A stretch of 64,000 bases of DNA from Rhizobium esperanzae (GCF_002204185.1 NZ_MXPU01000005.1:124001-188000), one strand, 5' to 3'; positions 34,211 through 43,130 are shown, counted from the first letter of the stretch. Program-made: numbers and translations. Notes: generated from the sequence alone by a model not told the origin.

Positions 34211-34525
34211 ATGTATATCGCAATGAACCGCTTCAAGGTCGCAGCCGGCAGCGAGAGTGATTTCGAGACGGTCTGGCGCAATCGCGATTCCAGCCTGGCC
34301 GAGGTGCCCGGTTTCGTCGAATTCCGCCTGCTGCGCGGCAGGGTCAATGGAGAGGAGGGTTATACGCTCTACTCCTCGCATACGGTCTGGCAGAGCGAAG
34401 CGGATTTTCAGAGCTGGACGAAGTCGGAGAACTTTCGCGCGGCTCACCGCAATGCCGGAGACCGCAAGGCGATGTACAAGGGGCCGCCGGTTTTTGAGGG
34501 TTTTAATGTGGTCGACGGGATTTAA
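34211..34525 (+). CDS. Haem-degrading monooxygenase, IsdG/HmuQ-like
   Basis: This 104-residue ABM-fold protein resembles the IsdG/HmuQ haem monooxygenases of rhizobia. The expected active-site residues are visible: Asn in IAMNRFKV (residue 6), Trp in SHTVWQSEADFQSW (about 60-70) and His in FRAAHRNAG (about 78). Such enzymes open the haem ring and release iron. It lies in the tonB-side gene group of the haem locus, which supports that role over a general antibiotic-biosynthesis monooxygenase. AGGGAG precedes the ATG. It appears intact although haem import is broken, so it may act on endogenous haem or haem from another importer. Confidence 0.78.
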   Translation: MYIAMNRFKVAAGSESDFETVWRNRDSSLAEVPGFVEFRLLRGRVNGEEGYTLYSSHTVWQSEADFQSWTKSENFRAAHRNAGDRKAMYKGPPVFEGFNVVDGI

Positions 34526-34590
34526 GGCTTGGCCTTATGGAATGCCGGTGCCTCCTCCTCCTCTTCTCCCCGCTGGGAGACGGGGTGACT

Positions 34591-34962
34591 CTACGCTCTG
34601 ACCTGAAACACAGCACCCGCCGCCACAGCCAGCCAGCCGAGCATCATCGCCCAGCCGCCGGTCGGCGCGGCATAGGGGAAGAGGCCGGAACCGGAAAAGC
34701 GCAGCGTGACGAGATCGCCGGCAAAGAGCAGCGTTCCCACGATCATCAGAAAACCGGCCAGCCAGGCGGTTTTGAGCTTGGCGGTGCCGAGAGCCAATGC
34801 CAGCAGGGCGGGGGCGTGGGCAAGGCACATGGCGGAGGCGGATGCTGCAAGGTTGGCTTGCCCGCCGCCATGGGCGGCAAGGGCGGCGAGCGCCACGCCG
34901 GCGACGCCGAACAGGCCGGCAAAGAGATAGAGCACCGGCTCCAGGCGCGTGTTCAGGCTCAT
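34591..34962 (-). CDS. DUF423 membrane protein
   Basis: The 123-residue protein has four predicted membrane helices and the DUF423 pattern (LFGVAGVALAALAAHG near the start, FPYAAPTGGWAMMLGWLAVA near the end). The family is conserved but uncharacterised. Its ATG at 34962 overlaps the stop of the haemoglobin gene as ATGA, so the two are translated together. The longer upstream frame belongs to the overlapping haemoglobin gene and is not used. Confidence 0.85.
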   Translation of the reverse strand: MSLNTRLEPVLYLFAGLFGVAGVALAALAAHGGGQANLAASASAMCLAHAPALLALALGTAKLKTAWLAGFLMIVGTLLFAGDLVTLRFSGSGLFPYAAPTGGWAMMLGWLAVAAGAVFQVRA

Positions 34963-35390
34963 GACTCTTCCTTGTTTTGCATGTGATGGGCGAGGCGTTC
35001 GACCGGCGCCCAGATCAGATCGCGCAGCGCCTGGCTCGATATCGTCTCGTCGAGCGCGCGGCGGAAACAGAGCAGCCATTCGTCGCGCTCGACCGGGCCG
35101 ATCTCGGCGACGAAATGGCGGCTGCGCAGGCGCGGATGGCCGCGCTTGTCGGTATAAAGCGGCGGGCCGCCGAGATAGCCGGTCATATATTCGTAGAATT
35201 TCTGTTCGCTGCCTTCGAGGCTCGGCGGGTGCACGGCACGCACGTTACTTGCCTCCGACAGCGTATCCATCAGCGCATAGAAGCGGTTGGTCAGCGCCCG
35301 CACGGTGGGATCGCCGCCGATCGCTTCGTATAGAGTGGTGACCTTCTCCGTCACGAAACCATCCCCGATATCATTCCCCCGACCCTTCAT
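34959..35390 (-). CDS. Group II truncated haemoglobin
   Basis: The 143-residue product matches group II truncated haemoglobins: TTLYEAIGGDPTVRALTNRF at the N-terminus, YEYMTGYLGGPPLYTDKRGHP around the E helix, and a C-terminal histidine and tryptophan pattern (RSRHFVAEIGPVERDEWLLC, then LIWAPVERLAHHM). They bind oxygen or nitric oxide and may protect against nitrosative stress. The ATG at 35390 is preferred to a TTG upstream. It is coupled to the DUF423 gene. Next to a haem locus, its haem demand is notable but not evidence of regulation. Confidence 0.88.
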   Translation of the reverse strand: MKGRGNDIGDGFVTEKVTTLYEAIGGDPTVRALTNRFYALMDTLSEASNVRAVHPPSLEGSEQKFYEYMTGYLGGPPLYTDKRGHPRLRSRHFVAEIGPVERDEWLLCFRRALDETISSQALRDLIWAPVERLAHHMQNKEES

Positions 35391-35481
35391 GCACCTGATG
35401 GAAAACGTTCGCAACTGTCATCAAGGTGCCGCGGCATTTCGCGCATAATGCCCGTGGGGCAGGGTTTTGCACCGAATCTTC

Positions 35482-35510
35482 TTGACAAAACCGTCTGGAC
35501 GGTATCTTTA
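35482..35510 (+). promoter_or_regulatory. Promoter with TetR operator in its spacer
   Basis: TTGACA (35482-35487), a 17-base spacer, and TCTTTA (35505-35510) form a good housekeeping promoter. The spacer contains the palindrome ACCGTC-TG-GACGGT (35490-35503), a typical TetR site that would block polymerase. Transcription would start at about 35517, the first base of the TetR start codon, giving a leaderless mRNA. Confidence 0.65.
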
Positions 35511-35516
35511 TTTTGC

Positions 35517-36080
35517 ATGTCAAACGCTCATCATCGTAAGAAACAACCGGCTCTCGTGCGCCAGGAATTGCTGGAGGTCGCAGCGCGTCTTGCCGCCAGC
35601 GTGGGCATGGCGGCCGTGACACTCGATGCGGTCTCCGCCGCCTCCAGCGTCAGCAAGGGCGGATTGCTGCATCACTTCCCGACGAAGAATGCCCTGCTCG
35701 ACGCGCTTTTCGAGAGCCTGCTCGAAAGGTTCGATACGGATATCGAGGAGCTGATGCGCGGCGATCCCGTGCCGCAGGGGCGCTTCACCCGGGCCTATCT
35801 CAGGGCGGTGTCCGGTCTCAAGGATCGCCCGGACGATTCCAGGAGCTGGACGCAGGTGACGATCGCGCTTCTCGCCGAACCCAGGCTGCGCCTTCGTTGG
35901 CGCCAATGGGTGCAGGCGCGGGCTGAGGAATATGTCGGCACCGACTCCTCGCTCGATGCACAGATCGTGCGGTTCGCCGCCGACGGGCTGTGGTTCGCCG
36001 ACACGTTGGAGAGCCACGACATCAGCAGTGCTCTGAGGCGGAATCTCATCAGCCGTCTTGTCGAGCTCACGGGAAAGTAA
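35517..36080 (+). CDS. TetR-family repressor of the adjacent SMR efflux gene
   Basis: The 187-residue protein has the TetR helix-turn-helix (about 12-58, ACDS-free; SVSKGGLLHHFPTKNALLDA) and a helical ligand domain. It belongs to the QacR/AcrR-like subgroup with LLHHFPTK. The ATG at 35517 is preferred because the longer frame runs through the promoter. It precedes the small multidrug resistance gene by 18 bases, and its own promoter contains a 14-base palindrome, so autoregulation together with the pump is likely. The inducer is probably a cationic drug. Confidence 0.87.
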   Translation: MSNAHHRKKQPALVRQELLEVAARLAASVGMAAVTLDAVSAASSVSKGGLLHHFPTKNALLDALFESLLERFDTDIEELMRGDPVPQGRFTRAYLRAVSGLKDRPDDSRSWTQVTIALLAEPRLRLRWRQWVQARAEEYVGTDSSLDAQIVRFAADGLWFADTLESHDISSALRRNLISRLVELTGK

Positions 36081-36098
36081 TCCGAAAAGGAATTCGTC

Positions 36099-36440
36099 AT
36101 GAGCCAGGCCGCCATCTATGGGCTGCTCTTTGCGGCCATCGTGCTCGAAGTCATCGGCACTACGGCGCTGCAATTGTCGCAGCAGTTTACCCGCATCGGG
36201 CCGACGGCGCTTGTCGTCGCCTGTTATGCGGCGGCCTTCTATTGCCTGTCCGTGACGCTGAAGAGCATTCCCGTCGGTATCGCCTATGCGATTTGGAGCG
36301 CTTTGGGAATCGTGCTGATTTCTTCGGTCGGCCTGATCTTTTTCAAGCAGCGCCTCGACCTGCCTGCCATTATCGGCCTCGGACTGATCATATCGGGCGT
36401 CATCGTCGGCAATCTGTTCTCGAAATCCGTTTCTCATTGA
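36099..36440 (+). CDS. Small multidrug resistance (SMR) transporter
   Basis: This 113-residue protein has the four membrane helices of the EmrE/QacE/SugE family. The essential glutamate is in helix 1 (IVLEVIGTTALQLS, residue 16), and the pattern IPVGIAYAIWSALGIVLISS matches helix 3. Such proteins work as dual-topology dimers that export cationic compounds or guanidinium. It follows the TetR gene in one operon with a ribosome site AAAGGAA upstream. The second position motifs favour an EmrE-type drug exporter over a Gdx-type guanidinium exporter, but this is not certain. Confidence 0.9.
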   Translation: MSQAAIYGLLFAAIVLEVIGTTALQLSQQFTRIGPTALVVACYAAAFYCLSVTLKSIPVGIAYAIWSALGIVLISSVGLIFFKQRLDLPAIIGLGLIISGVIVGNLFSKSVSH

Positions 36441-36632
36441 TTTCATTGTTATATCTCACAGGGTCCTCCGGAGTCTCACGAGAGAAAATTTCCCCTTTGT
36501 CAAACTCCTGACAAAGCGCTATGTGTTGCTCGGACGTTGTGGAGATCGAGGCGTACCCGGCGCCTTTTTCCAAAGCGCTTTGAATTCTGCCTTCCCACCT
36601 AACGATCCTTCCAGCTTCCAGAGGAGCACAGC

Positions 36633-37418
36633 ATGGCCATACGCACCGTCGTCTGGGGAGAGAACATCCACGAGAATACCAATGCGGTCGTCCGGGGCAT
36701 CTACCCCGAAGGCATGCATACGACGATCGCCAATGCGCTGAATACCGACCCCGGCATCTCCGCCACCACGGCGACGCTGCAGGAGCCGGAACATGGGCTG
36801 AGCGAAGCCCGGCTTGCCGAAACCGATGTGCTGACCTGGTGGGGCCACAAGGATCACGGCGCGGTGTCAGACGTCGTCGTCGAGCGTGTCGCCAAGCGCG
36901 TCTGGGAGGGCATGGGCCTTCTCGTCCTGCATTCCGGCCATTTCTCGAAGATTTTCAAGCGGCTGATGGGCACGCCCTGCGCGCTGAAATGGCGCGAGGC
37001 GGGCGAGCGCGAGCGGCTGTGGACGATCAACCCGCGCCATCCGATCGCCGCCGGCATCGGCGAGCATTTCGAGCTGGAGAACGAAGAAATGTATGGCGAG
37101 CAGTTCTCGGTGCCGGAGCCGCTCGAAACGGTGTTCATCTCCTGGTTCCAGGGCGGGGAAGTGTTCCGCTCGGGCCTGACCTGGCGCCGCGGCGCCGGCA
37201 ACATCTTCTATTTCCGCCCGGGCCACGAGACCTATCCGACCTATCACGACGCTACGGTGCAGAAGGTGCTGATCAACGGCGTCAAGTGGGCCTATAACCC
37301 CGAGGGCGCGTTGACTGCCATTACCGACGCTCCAAATGTGCCGGTGGAAAAGGCATTGGAGCCGATCGTCGAGCGCGGCCCGAAACTGCACCAGGCCGGC
37401 GAAGCCGGTTACCGCTGA
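36633..37418 (+). CDS. ThuA-like trehalose utilization protein
   Basis: This 261-residue ThuA-domain protein has a glutamine-amidotransferase-like fold ([15 protein letters not shown] at the start, [14 protein letters not shown] near 66, [12 protein letters not shown] near 93, [13 protein letters not shown] near 192). In S. meliloti ThuA and ThuB together convert trehalose and related disaccharides to 3-keto derivatives. The oxidoreductase gene follows 9 bases later, so the pair is one operon. Here no thuEFGK transporter genes are near, so it may be a paralogue acting on another sugar. GAGGAG precedes the ATG. Confidence 0.85.
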   Translation: MAIRTVVWGENIHENTNAVVRGIYPEGMHTTIANALNTDPGISATTATLQEPEHGLSEARLAETDVLTWWGHKDHGAVSDVVVERVAKRVWEGMGLLVLHSGHFSKIFKRLMGTPCALKWREAGERERLWTINPRHPIAAGIGEHFELENEEMYGEQFSVPEPLETVFISWFQGGEVFRSGLTWRRGAGNIFYFRPGHETYPTYHDATVQKVLINGVKWAYNPEGALTAITDAPNVPVEKALEPIVERGPKLHQAGEAGYR

Positions 37419-37427
37419 GGAGCATCC

Positions 37428-38471
37428 ATGCGACTACTCGTTCTTGGCACGGGCGTGATGGCGAAAAACCAGCTCACCCACTTCAGCAAAATCGACGGCG
37501 TGACGGTGGTTGGCGCCGTCGACACCGATCCCGACCGGCTTTCCGCCTTTGCCGACAAGTTCAATATCGAAAAGCGTTTTCATTCATTGGATGACGCGAT
37601 CGCCTGGGGCGATTTCGATGCGGCGACGAACATCACGCCCGATCGCATCCATCACCCGACCACCATGGCGCTGATTGCGGCCGGCAAACATGTGCTCTGC
37701 GAGAAGCCGCTGGCGGAAAACTATCCGAAGGCGCTTGACATGACGGAAGCGGCCGAAAAGGCCGGTATCATCAACATGGTGAACCTCACCTATCGCAACG
37801 TCGCGCCGCTGCAGCGCGCCCGCGAGATGGTGCTCGCCGGCGAACTCGGCACGATCAAGCATGTGGAGGCTTCCTATCTCCAGAGCTGGCTCGTCTCGCG
37901 CGCCTGGGGCGACTGGCGCACCGAATCGACCTGGCTGTGGCGGCTTTCCACCGGCCACGGCTCGAACGGGGTGCTCGGCGATGTCGGCATCCACATCCTC
38001 GATTTCGCCGCGTATGGCGCCGCGACCGACATCGACCACGTCTTTGCCCGGCTGAAGACCTTCAACAAGGCGCCGGGCGGCCAGATCGGCGAGTATATGC
38101 TCGACGCCAATGACAGCTTTACCATGGCTGTCGATTTCGCCAACGGCGCGCTCGGCGTCATCCATGCCAGCCGCTGGGCGACGGGCCATCTGAATGAGCT
38201 GAAGCTGCGCATCTATGGCGAAAAGGGCAGCCTCGAGGTCATCCATCGCCCGGCCGAGTCCGAGTTGCGGGGGTGCCTCGGAGAGGATGCCGAGACCGCC
38301 ACCTGGAAGGAGATCGAAGTGCCGCCGGTGCCGACCAACTACCAGCGCTTCGCCGACGCGGTGGCAAGCGGTATCCAGCCCGACCCGAACTTCCGCCACG
38401 CCGCCAACCTGCAGAAGGTGCTCGACCTTGCCATGACGACCGAGCGCGAGCGGCGCGAGCTGAAGGTCTGA
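37428..38471 (+). CDS. ThuB-like Gfo/Idh/MocA oxidoreductase
   Basis: The 347-residue NAD(P)-dependent dehydrogenase has the Rossmann opening LLVLGTGVMAKNQLTHF and the family's CEKPLAENYPKALDM motif near 92. The catalytic-like lysine is in the EKP motif, and the C-terminal beta-sheet domain covers about 120-330. With ThuA it should oxidise the 3-hydroxyl of a disaccharide. It follows thuA after a ribosome site (GGAGCATCC). The pair lies near trehalose-related genes (treZ 15 kb away), but no link is shown. Confidence 0.86.
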   Translation: MRLLVLGTGVMAKNQLTHFSKIDGVTVVGAVDTDPDRLSAFADKFNIEKRFHSLDDAIAWGDFDAATNITPDRIHHPTTMALIAAGKHVLCEKPLAENYPKALDMTEAAEKAGIINMVNLTYRNVAPLQRAREMVLAGELGTIKHVEASYLQSWLVSRAWGDWRTESTWLWRLSTGHGSNGVLGDVGIHILDFAAYGAATDIDHVFARLKTFNKAPGGQIGEYMLDANDSFTMAVDFANGALGVIHASRWATGHLNELKLRIYGEKGSLEVIHRPAESELRGCLGEDAETATWKEIEVPPVPTNYQRFADAVASGIQPDPNFRHAANLQKVLDLAMTTERERRELKV

Positions 38472-38552
38472 TATCTGTTGGGATATGGAAGCCGGCGATC
38501 AGACGGCGGTTTGCCGTGCTATGGCGCGCCGATTGATCGTTGGTGCAAACGT

Positions 38553-38581
38553 AGAAAAAGGGCCCCACCGAAGCGGGGCCC
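38553..38581 (-). terminator. Terminator of the glycine-zipper gene
   Basis: GGGCCCC (38560-38566) pairs with GGGGCCC (38575-38581). On the minus strand the stem is followed by TTTTTC. It lies 40 bases after the stop of the glycine-zipper gene. Confidence 0.85.
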
Positions 38582-38620
38582 GAGGTAGTCGAGCCGCAGC
38601 AGGCGGTCTCGACCGCTTGA

Positions 38621-39016
38621 TTATTCGATGACCTGCACGACTCGATGGGTGCGGGGTTCAACGATCACACGACGGTCGTTGACGACGGTATAGGCGTATT
38701 TCGGGTTGTCGGGCACCGGAGTGACGACGACATCGGCCGGAAGCGGCTTGCCGACGACGATCGGCTGCTCGACGACCACAGAGGAGGTCGGGGCCGGTTG
38801 CTGCTCGACATAGGTGACGACCTCGCGCGGCGGCGGATCGACAACGGCACCGGCGACACCGCCGGCTACGCCGCCGATGGCGGCACCCACAGGACCACCG
38901 ACGATCGCGCCGGTGATGGCGCCACCAGCTGCACCGGTGACCGCTCCGTCAGCCAGAGCATTGGTGGCAAGCGACGACAGCGCAAGGGCGCCGGAGACAA
39001 GTATGATCTTGTACAT
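38621..39016 (-). CDS. Exported glycine-zipper / DUF1236-like protein
   Basis: The 131-residue protein has a signal peptide (ending ATNALA-DGA), a glycine-zipper membrane segment (about 26-60, GGAITGAIVGGPVGAAIGGV), and a proline- and valine-rich tail with a DUF1236-like end (YTVVNDRRVIVEPRTHRVVQ). Proteins of this class are envelope or periplasmic and often stress-induced. The ATG at 39016 has AAAGGAGAAG upstream. A perfect EcfG promoter ends 34 bases before the start, so it is a likely general-stress target. A strong terminator ends its own transcript. Confidence 0.85.
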   Translation of the reverse strand: MYKIILVSGALALSSLATNALADGAVTGAAGGAITGAIVGGPVGAAIGGVAGGVAGAVVDPPPREVVTYVEQQPAPTSSVVVEQPIVVGKPLPADVVVTPVPDNPKYAYTVVNDRRVIVEPRTHRVVQVIE

Positions 39017-39049
39017 TTTGCTTCTCCTTTGCTGGGGTTGCACTCGACT

Positions 39050-39074
39050 AACGACGCCATGAAATCGAGGTTCC
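39050..39074 (-). promoter_or_regulatory. Consensus EcfG promoter of the glycine-zipper gene
   Basis: Minus strand: GGAAC (39074-39070), 16 bases, CGTT (39053-39050). The leader is about 28 bases. The site sits between the gene and the downstream end of the ABC-2 operon. Confidence 0.75.
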
Positions 39075-39146
39075 CGCAGCAAAGAGTCACGCTTTGGAAG
39101 GCCGGTTCATATTCTGTGAGGCGGCTGACGCATCCACCAGGAGGAA

Positions 39147-40259
39147 TTATTCCAAGCGCCGGCGGAAGAGCCAGGCGGCAGCACTGAGCGTAACGGTGGC
39201 GATCAGCGCCAGCGGAATCGTCTGGTTCACCACCTCGCTCAAAGGGATATTCTTGAGGAAAACGCCTTTGACGATCACCAGGAAATAGCGCAGTGGATTG
39301 ACGAAGGTTATCGGCTGCAGCCAGCCCGGCATGTTTTCGATCGGGGTCGCGAATCCCGAGAGCAGCATGGCCGGGACCATGAACAGAAAGGCGCCGAGGA
39401 TCGCCTGCTGCTGCGTCATTGACAGGGCGGAGATGAAAAGACCGAGGCCGGCGACCGAGCCGAGATAAAAGATCGCACTGCCGTAAAGCAGGAAGAGCGA
39501 GCCGCGCAGCGGCACCTCGAAGAGGAAGACGGCGGCGAGGATATAGACGGTGATATGGAAGAGGCCGATCATCATCGGCGGGATCAGCTTGCCAATCAGG
39601 ATCTCGTGGAGGCGCAACGGCGAGACCATCAGCTGGTCGAAGGTGCCGAGCTCGCGCTCGCGCGCGATCGACAGCGCCGTGACGATCAGGCCGATGAGGA
39701 GCGCGATGCTGGCGATCAGGTTCGGCACCATGAACCATTGATAGGTGAGGTTGGGGTTGAACCAGTTGCGCGGCACCGATGAGACGATGCTGGCGCCGGC
39801 GCGCTTGCCGGCCGGCGTTTCGGCGGCAAGCGCCGCGCCGATCTGCGAGAGATAGCCCGCAACGATCTGCGAGGCGTTGGAGCGGCGGCCGTCGAGCACC
39901 ACCTGCAGGTCGGTCGGCGTCCCTGCTTCGATATTGCGAGAGAAATCCGGGCCGATTTCGACCGCGGCGATGACCGTCTGATTGTCGATCGCGACCTGGA
40001 CCTGCGCCTGTTCGGCAGCGATCTCGATATTGCGGAAGGTCGGCGAGCCATCGATGCGCTCGATCAGCTCCTGGCCCCAATGGCCGCTGTCGCGGTTGAG
40101 GATCATGACGTCGACATTGCGCACTTCGAGCGTCGCCGCATAGGAAAAGACGAGGAGCTGGACGATCGGGGGGCCGATCAGGATGGCGCGGCCCTTGGGG
40201 TCGCGCAGCACGGCGAGCAATTCCTTGACGATGAGGGCGTAGAGCCTTGTCCATCCCAT
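39147..40259 (-). CDS. ABC-2 type permease (YbhR-like)
   Basis: The 370-residue export permease has one N-terminal helix, a periplasmic domain (about 45-170) and five C-terminal helices with the ABC-2 signature (ARERELGTFDQLMVSPLRLH near 212). It resembles YbhR of E. coli, last gene of the ybhGFSR operon. It lies one base after its partner permease. With the dual ATPase it should form a drug or lipid exporter. E. coli YbhFSR has been linked to cation-drug export; the substrate here is unknown. Confidence 0.88.
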   Translation of the reverse strand: MGWTRLYALIVKELLAVLRDPKGRAILIGPPIVQLLVFSYAATLEVRNVDVMILNRDSGHWGQELIERIDGSPTFRNIEIAAEQAQVQVAIDNQTVIAAVEIGPDFSRNIEAGTPTDLQVVLDGRRSNASQIVAGYLSQIGAALAAETPAGKRAGASIVSSVPRNWFNPNLTYQWFMVPNLIASIALLIGLIVTALSIARERELGTFDQLMVSPLRLHEILIGKLIPPMMIGLFHITVYILAAVFLFEVPLRGSLFLLYGSAIFYLGSVAGLGLFISALSMTQQQAILGAFLFMVPAMLLSGFATPIENMPGWLQPITFVNPLRYFLVIVKGVFLKNIPLSEVVNQTIPLALIATVTLSAAAWLFRRRLE

Positions 40260-40260
40260 C

Positions 40261-41388
40261 TCAGCCGATCCTCTTTCTGGTGCTGCGTGCGGCGAGCACG
40301 AACATGACGCCGCCGATCGTCAGCATGACCGAGATTGCTCGACCGAACATTGGCCAGATGTCGCCGGCGAGAAACACCGTCTGCAGGCTGGGGATCAGGT
40401 AGCGGGCCGGCACGATCAAGGTGATCCACTGGATGATCTTGGGCATGGAGTTGATCTCGAACAGGAAGCCCGAGAGCAGAAAGGCCGGCAGGAAGGCGGA
40501 GATCAGCGCCAGCTGCGAGGCGAGAAACTGGTTCTTGGTTGCCGTCGAGATCAACAGGCCTTGCCCGAGCGCCGGGATCAGGAAGGCGGCCGACAGGGCA
40601 TAAAGCCCGGCGACCGAACCGCGGAACGGCACGCCGAAGAGAAAAACCGCAAGCAATACACAGAGCGTCATCGAGGTGAGGCCGAGTAGAAAATAGGGCA
40701 GGATCTTGCCGGCAAGCAGCTCGACGGCCGTCACCGGCGTCGCCATCATTGCTTCCATCGTCCCGCGCTCCCATTCGCGGGCGACGACGAGCGAGGTCAG
40801 CAATGTGCCGACCAGCGTCATGACGATGGCGATCGAGCCCGGCACGAGGAAGTTGCGACTGGTCAGCTCCGGATTGAACCAGAAGCGCTGCTCGACCGCG
40901 ATGGCGGGGCTATGGGAGGCGACGTCCGCCTGTCTCTGCTGTTCCCAGTTGGCAATGGCGCCTTGCGCGTAGTTTTGTACAAAATTCGCCGTGTTCGGAT
41001 CGGAGCCGTCGACAATCACCTGGACCTGCGGGCGGTTGCCGGCGGTGTAGCGGGTGGTGAAATCGGCGGGGATAACGACGATGCCGCGTACCTTTCCGAT
41101 CACCAGATCTTCTTCGAACAGGCGGCGGTCACGGCCGATCACCACGTCGAAATAGCGCGAGGCGCGGAAGCTGGCCGCGAGGTCCTGGGTCAGCGGCGTC
41201 ATCTCCTCGGTCACGAGGCCGATGCGGGTGCGCGTTGTATCCAGCGAGACGCCGTAGCCGAAGAGGAAGAGCAGGATCAGCGGCAACACGAAGGCGATGA
41301 GGATGCTGCTCGGGTCGCGGATCGCCTGGAAGCTTTCCTTGCGCACCAGAGCTGCAAGACGCCGGAGCCGGCCGGAAGAAATCCTCAT
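40261..41388 (-). CDS. ABC-2 type permease (YbhS-like)
   Basis: This 375-residue permease has the same plan as its neighbour: an N-terminal helix (SILIAFVLPLILLFLFGYGV), a periplasmic domain, and five helices with VAREWERGTMEAMMATPVTA near 215. It resembles YbhS. The start overlaps the stop of the ATPase gene by four bases, which suggests coupled translation and a heterodimeric permease. The two permeases are similar in layout but clearly different in sequence. Confidence 0.88.
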   Translation of the reverse strand: MRISSGRLRRLAALVRKESFQAIRDPSSILIAFVLPLILLFLFGYGVSLDTTRTRIGLVTEEMTPLTQDLAASFRASRYFDVVIGRDRRLFEEDLVIGKVRGIVVIPADFTTRYTAGNRPQVQVIVDGSDPNTANFVQNYAQGAIANWEQQRQADVASHSPAIAVEQRFWFNPELTSRNFLVPGSIAIVMTLVGTLLTSLVVAREWERGTMEAMMATPVTAVELLAGKILPYFLLGLTSMTLCVLLAVFLFGVPFRGSVAGLYALSAAFLIPALGQGLLISTATKNQFLASQLALISAFLPAFLLSGFLFEINSMPKIIQWITLIVPARYLIPSLQTVFLAGDIWPMFGRAISVMLTIGGVMFVLAARSTRKRIG

Positions 41389-43130
41389 GCTGCATCCTCC
41401 GCTTCCGATTGCTGCACGAGCGCGATGAAGGCGTCCTCCATCGTCGGGTCCGGCGCATCCTTTGTCGCGACACGTGCCTTCAACTCATCGGGAGAACCGA
41501 GCGCGATCGAACGGCCGCGGTAGATCAGCGAAATGCGGTCGCAATACTCCGCCTCGTCCATGAAATGGGTGGTGACGAGCACGGTGACACCCTTTTCGAC
41601 CAAGCCATTGATATGCGTCCAGAACTCGCGGCGAGTGATCGGATCGACGCCGGAGGTCGGTTCATCGAGGAAGAGGGCGCGCGGTTCGTGCATGACGGCG
41701 CAGGCAAGCGCCAGGCGTTGCTTGAGCCCGAGCGGCAGATCCTTGGCGGGCCCGTGGGCGTGGCGGCCGAAATCGAATATATCGGCCATCAGCTCTATGC
41801 GCTCTCGCCTGCGCTGGCCGCGAAGGCCATAGACGCCGGCGAAGAATTCCAGGTTCTGCATGACTGTAAGATCGCCGTAGAGCGAGAATTTCTGCGCCAT
41901 ATAGCCGAGCTGATTGCGCGCTTCGGCAGCGTCGCGGCGAAGATCGAAACCGGCGACGCGGCCTTCGCCGCCGGTCGGTTTCAACAGGCCGCAGAGCATC
42001 TTGAAGGTGGTGGACTTACCGGCGCCGTTCGGGCCGAGCAGGCCGAAGATCTCGCCGCGGCGAATATCGAAGCTGATATCGTCGGCGGCGGTGAAATCGC
42101 CGAAGCGCTTGGTCAGGCCCCTGGCCTCGATCACCGGGCGGTCGCCCTCGGCTTTCAGCGGCTCTTGCGCTTCGGCGAGCCGGGAGCGGCCGCCGGGGCC
42201 GCCGCCGAGCATATCGACGAAGGCGTCCTCGAAACGCGGTGGGGCGGGGGAAAGCGATGCGCCGTCGCCGGCCTTGCCGATATCGGGCGTCTTGCCGCTG
42301 GCGGCGACGAGGCGGATCGCCTCGCCCTGGATCACGCCGTCGATGACCCCATCGGCCTGCAGGAGTTCGGCGAGAACCTGCCGACGGCGGCCAGTGACAT
42401 CGGAGACCCGGAAGACGCGGTCGCTGACGCGCTCGGTCATTTCATCCGGTTTTCCCGAGAAGAGCAGTTTTCCCTGGTTCAAGAGCAGCACGTGGTCGCA
42501 GGCTTCGGCCTCGTCGAGATAGGCGGTCGACCAGACCACGCCGATGCCTTCCCTGGTCAGGTTCTCGACCATCTTCCAGAGGTCGCGGCGCGAGATCGGA
42601 TCGACGCCGACGCCCGGTTCGTCGAGCAGCAGCAGACGCGGCTTTTTCAGAAGCGCGCAGGCAAGGCCGAGCTTCTGTTTCATGCCGCCGGAGAGCTTTC
42701 CGGCGAGCCTGCCGGTGAAGCGCTTGAGGTCGGTGAAGGTCAGCAGCTCGTCGAAGGCGCCGGTGCGTTCGCTCCTCGGCAGGCCGCGCAAATCGGCATA
42801 GAGGTCGAGGTTTTCCTGCACCGAGAGATCCTCATAAAGACCGAAGCGCTGCGGCATGTAGCCGATCGCCGCCTGAATGCCGGCGGCGTTCTTTCTGGTG
42901 TCGAAGCCCAGAACTTCCATCGTTCCGGTGTCGGGCAGCATCAGGCCGGTCATCAGCCGGATCAGCGTCGTCTTGCCGGCGCCGTCGGGGCCAACGAGGC
43001 CGGTGATCGCGCCGCCGCCGATGGTGCCGGAGACGGCGCTAAGGGCTGCAGGCGCACCGCCGAAGCGTTTGGTGACGCCGTCGATCCGAACGAGCGGCCT
43101 GGCGTCCCGACCGGGTTCGGGGGCAGTCAT
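41385..43130 (-). CDS. Tandem ABC transporter ATPase (YbhF-like)
   Basis: The 581-residue protein has two complete nucleotide-binding domains in one chain. Domain 1 (about 12-245) has Walker [10 protein letters not shown] (47-55), signature [17 protein letters not shown] and Walker [15 protein letters not shown]. Domain 2 (about 335-575) has Walker [10 protein letters not shown], signature [17 protein letters not shown] and Walker [15 protein letters not shown] linker of about 60 residues joins them. This is the YbhF/RbbA arrangement, and it powers the two permeases downstream. Its ends overlap both neighbours by four bases, so the operon is tightly coupled. Confidence 0.93.
   Translation of the reverse strand: MTAPEPGRDARPLVRIDGVTKRFGGAPAALSAVSGTIGGGAITGLVGPDGAGKTTLIRLMTGLMLPDTGTMEVLGFDTRKNAAGIQAAIGYMPQRFGLYEDLSVQENLDLYADLRGLPRSERTGAFDELLTFTDLKRFTGRLAGKLSGGMKQKLGLACALLKKPRLLLLDEPGVGVDPISRRDLWKMVENLTREGIGVVWSTAYLDEAEACDHVLLLNQGKLLFSGKPDEMTERVSDRVFRVSDVTGRRRQVLAELLQADGVIDGVIQGEAIRLVAASGKTPDIGKAGDGASLSPAPPRFEDAFVDMLGGGPGGRSRLAEAQEPLKAEGDRPVIEARGLTKRFGDFTAADDISFDIRRGEIFGLLGPNGAGKSTTFKMLCGLLKPTGGEGRVAGFDLRRDAAEARNQLGYMAQKFSLYGDLTVMQNLEFFAGVYGLRGQRRRERIELMADIFDFGRHAHGPAKDLPLGLKQRLALACAVMHEPRALFLDEPTSGVDPITRREFWTHINGLVEKGVTVLVTTHFMDEAEYCDRISLIYRGRSIALGSPDELKARVATKDAPDPTMEDAFIALVQQSEAEDAA

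Noticed and set aside
41385..43130. Walker A GPDGAGKT (Asp for Asn) in the tandem ATPase as a defect
   Set aside because: The variant is compatible with nucleotide binding and is, as far as I recall, seen in other YbhF/RbbA-type first domains.
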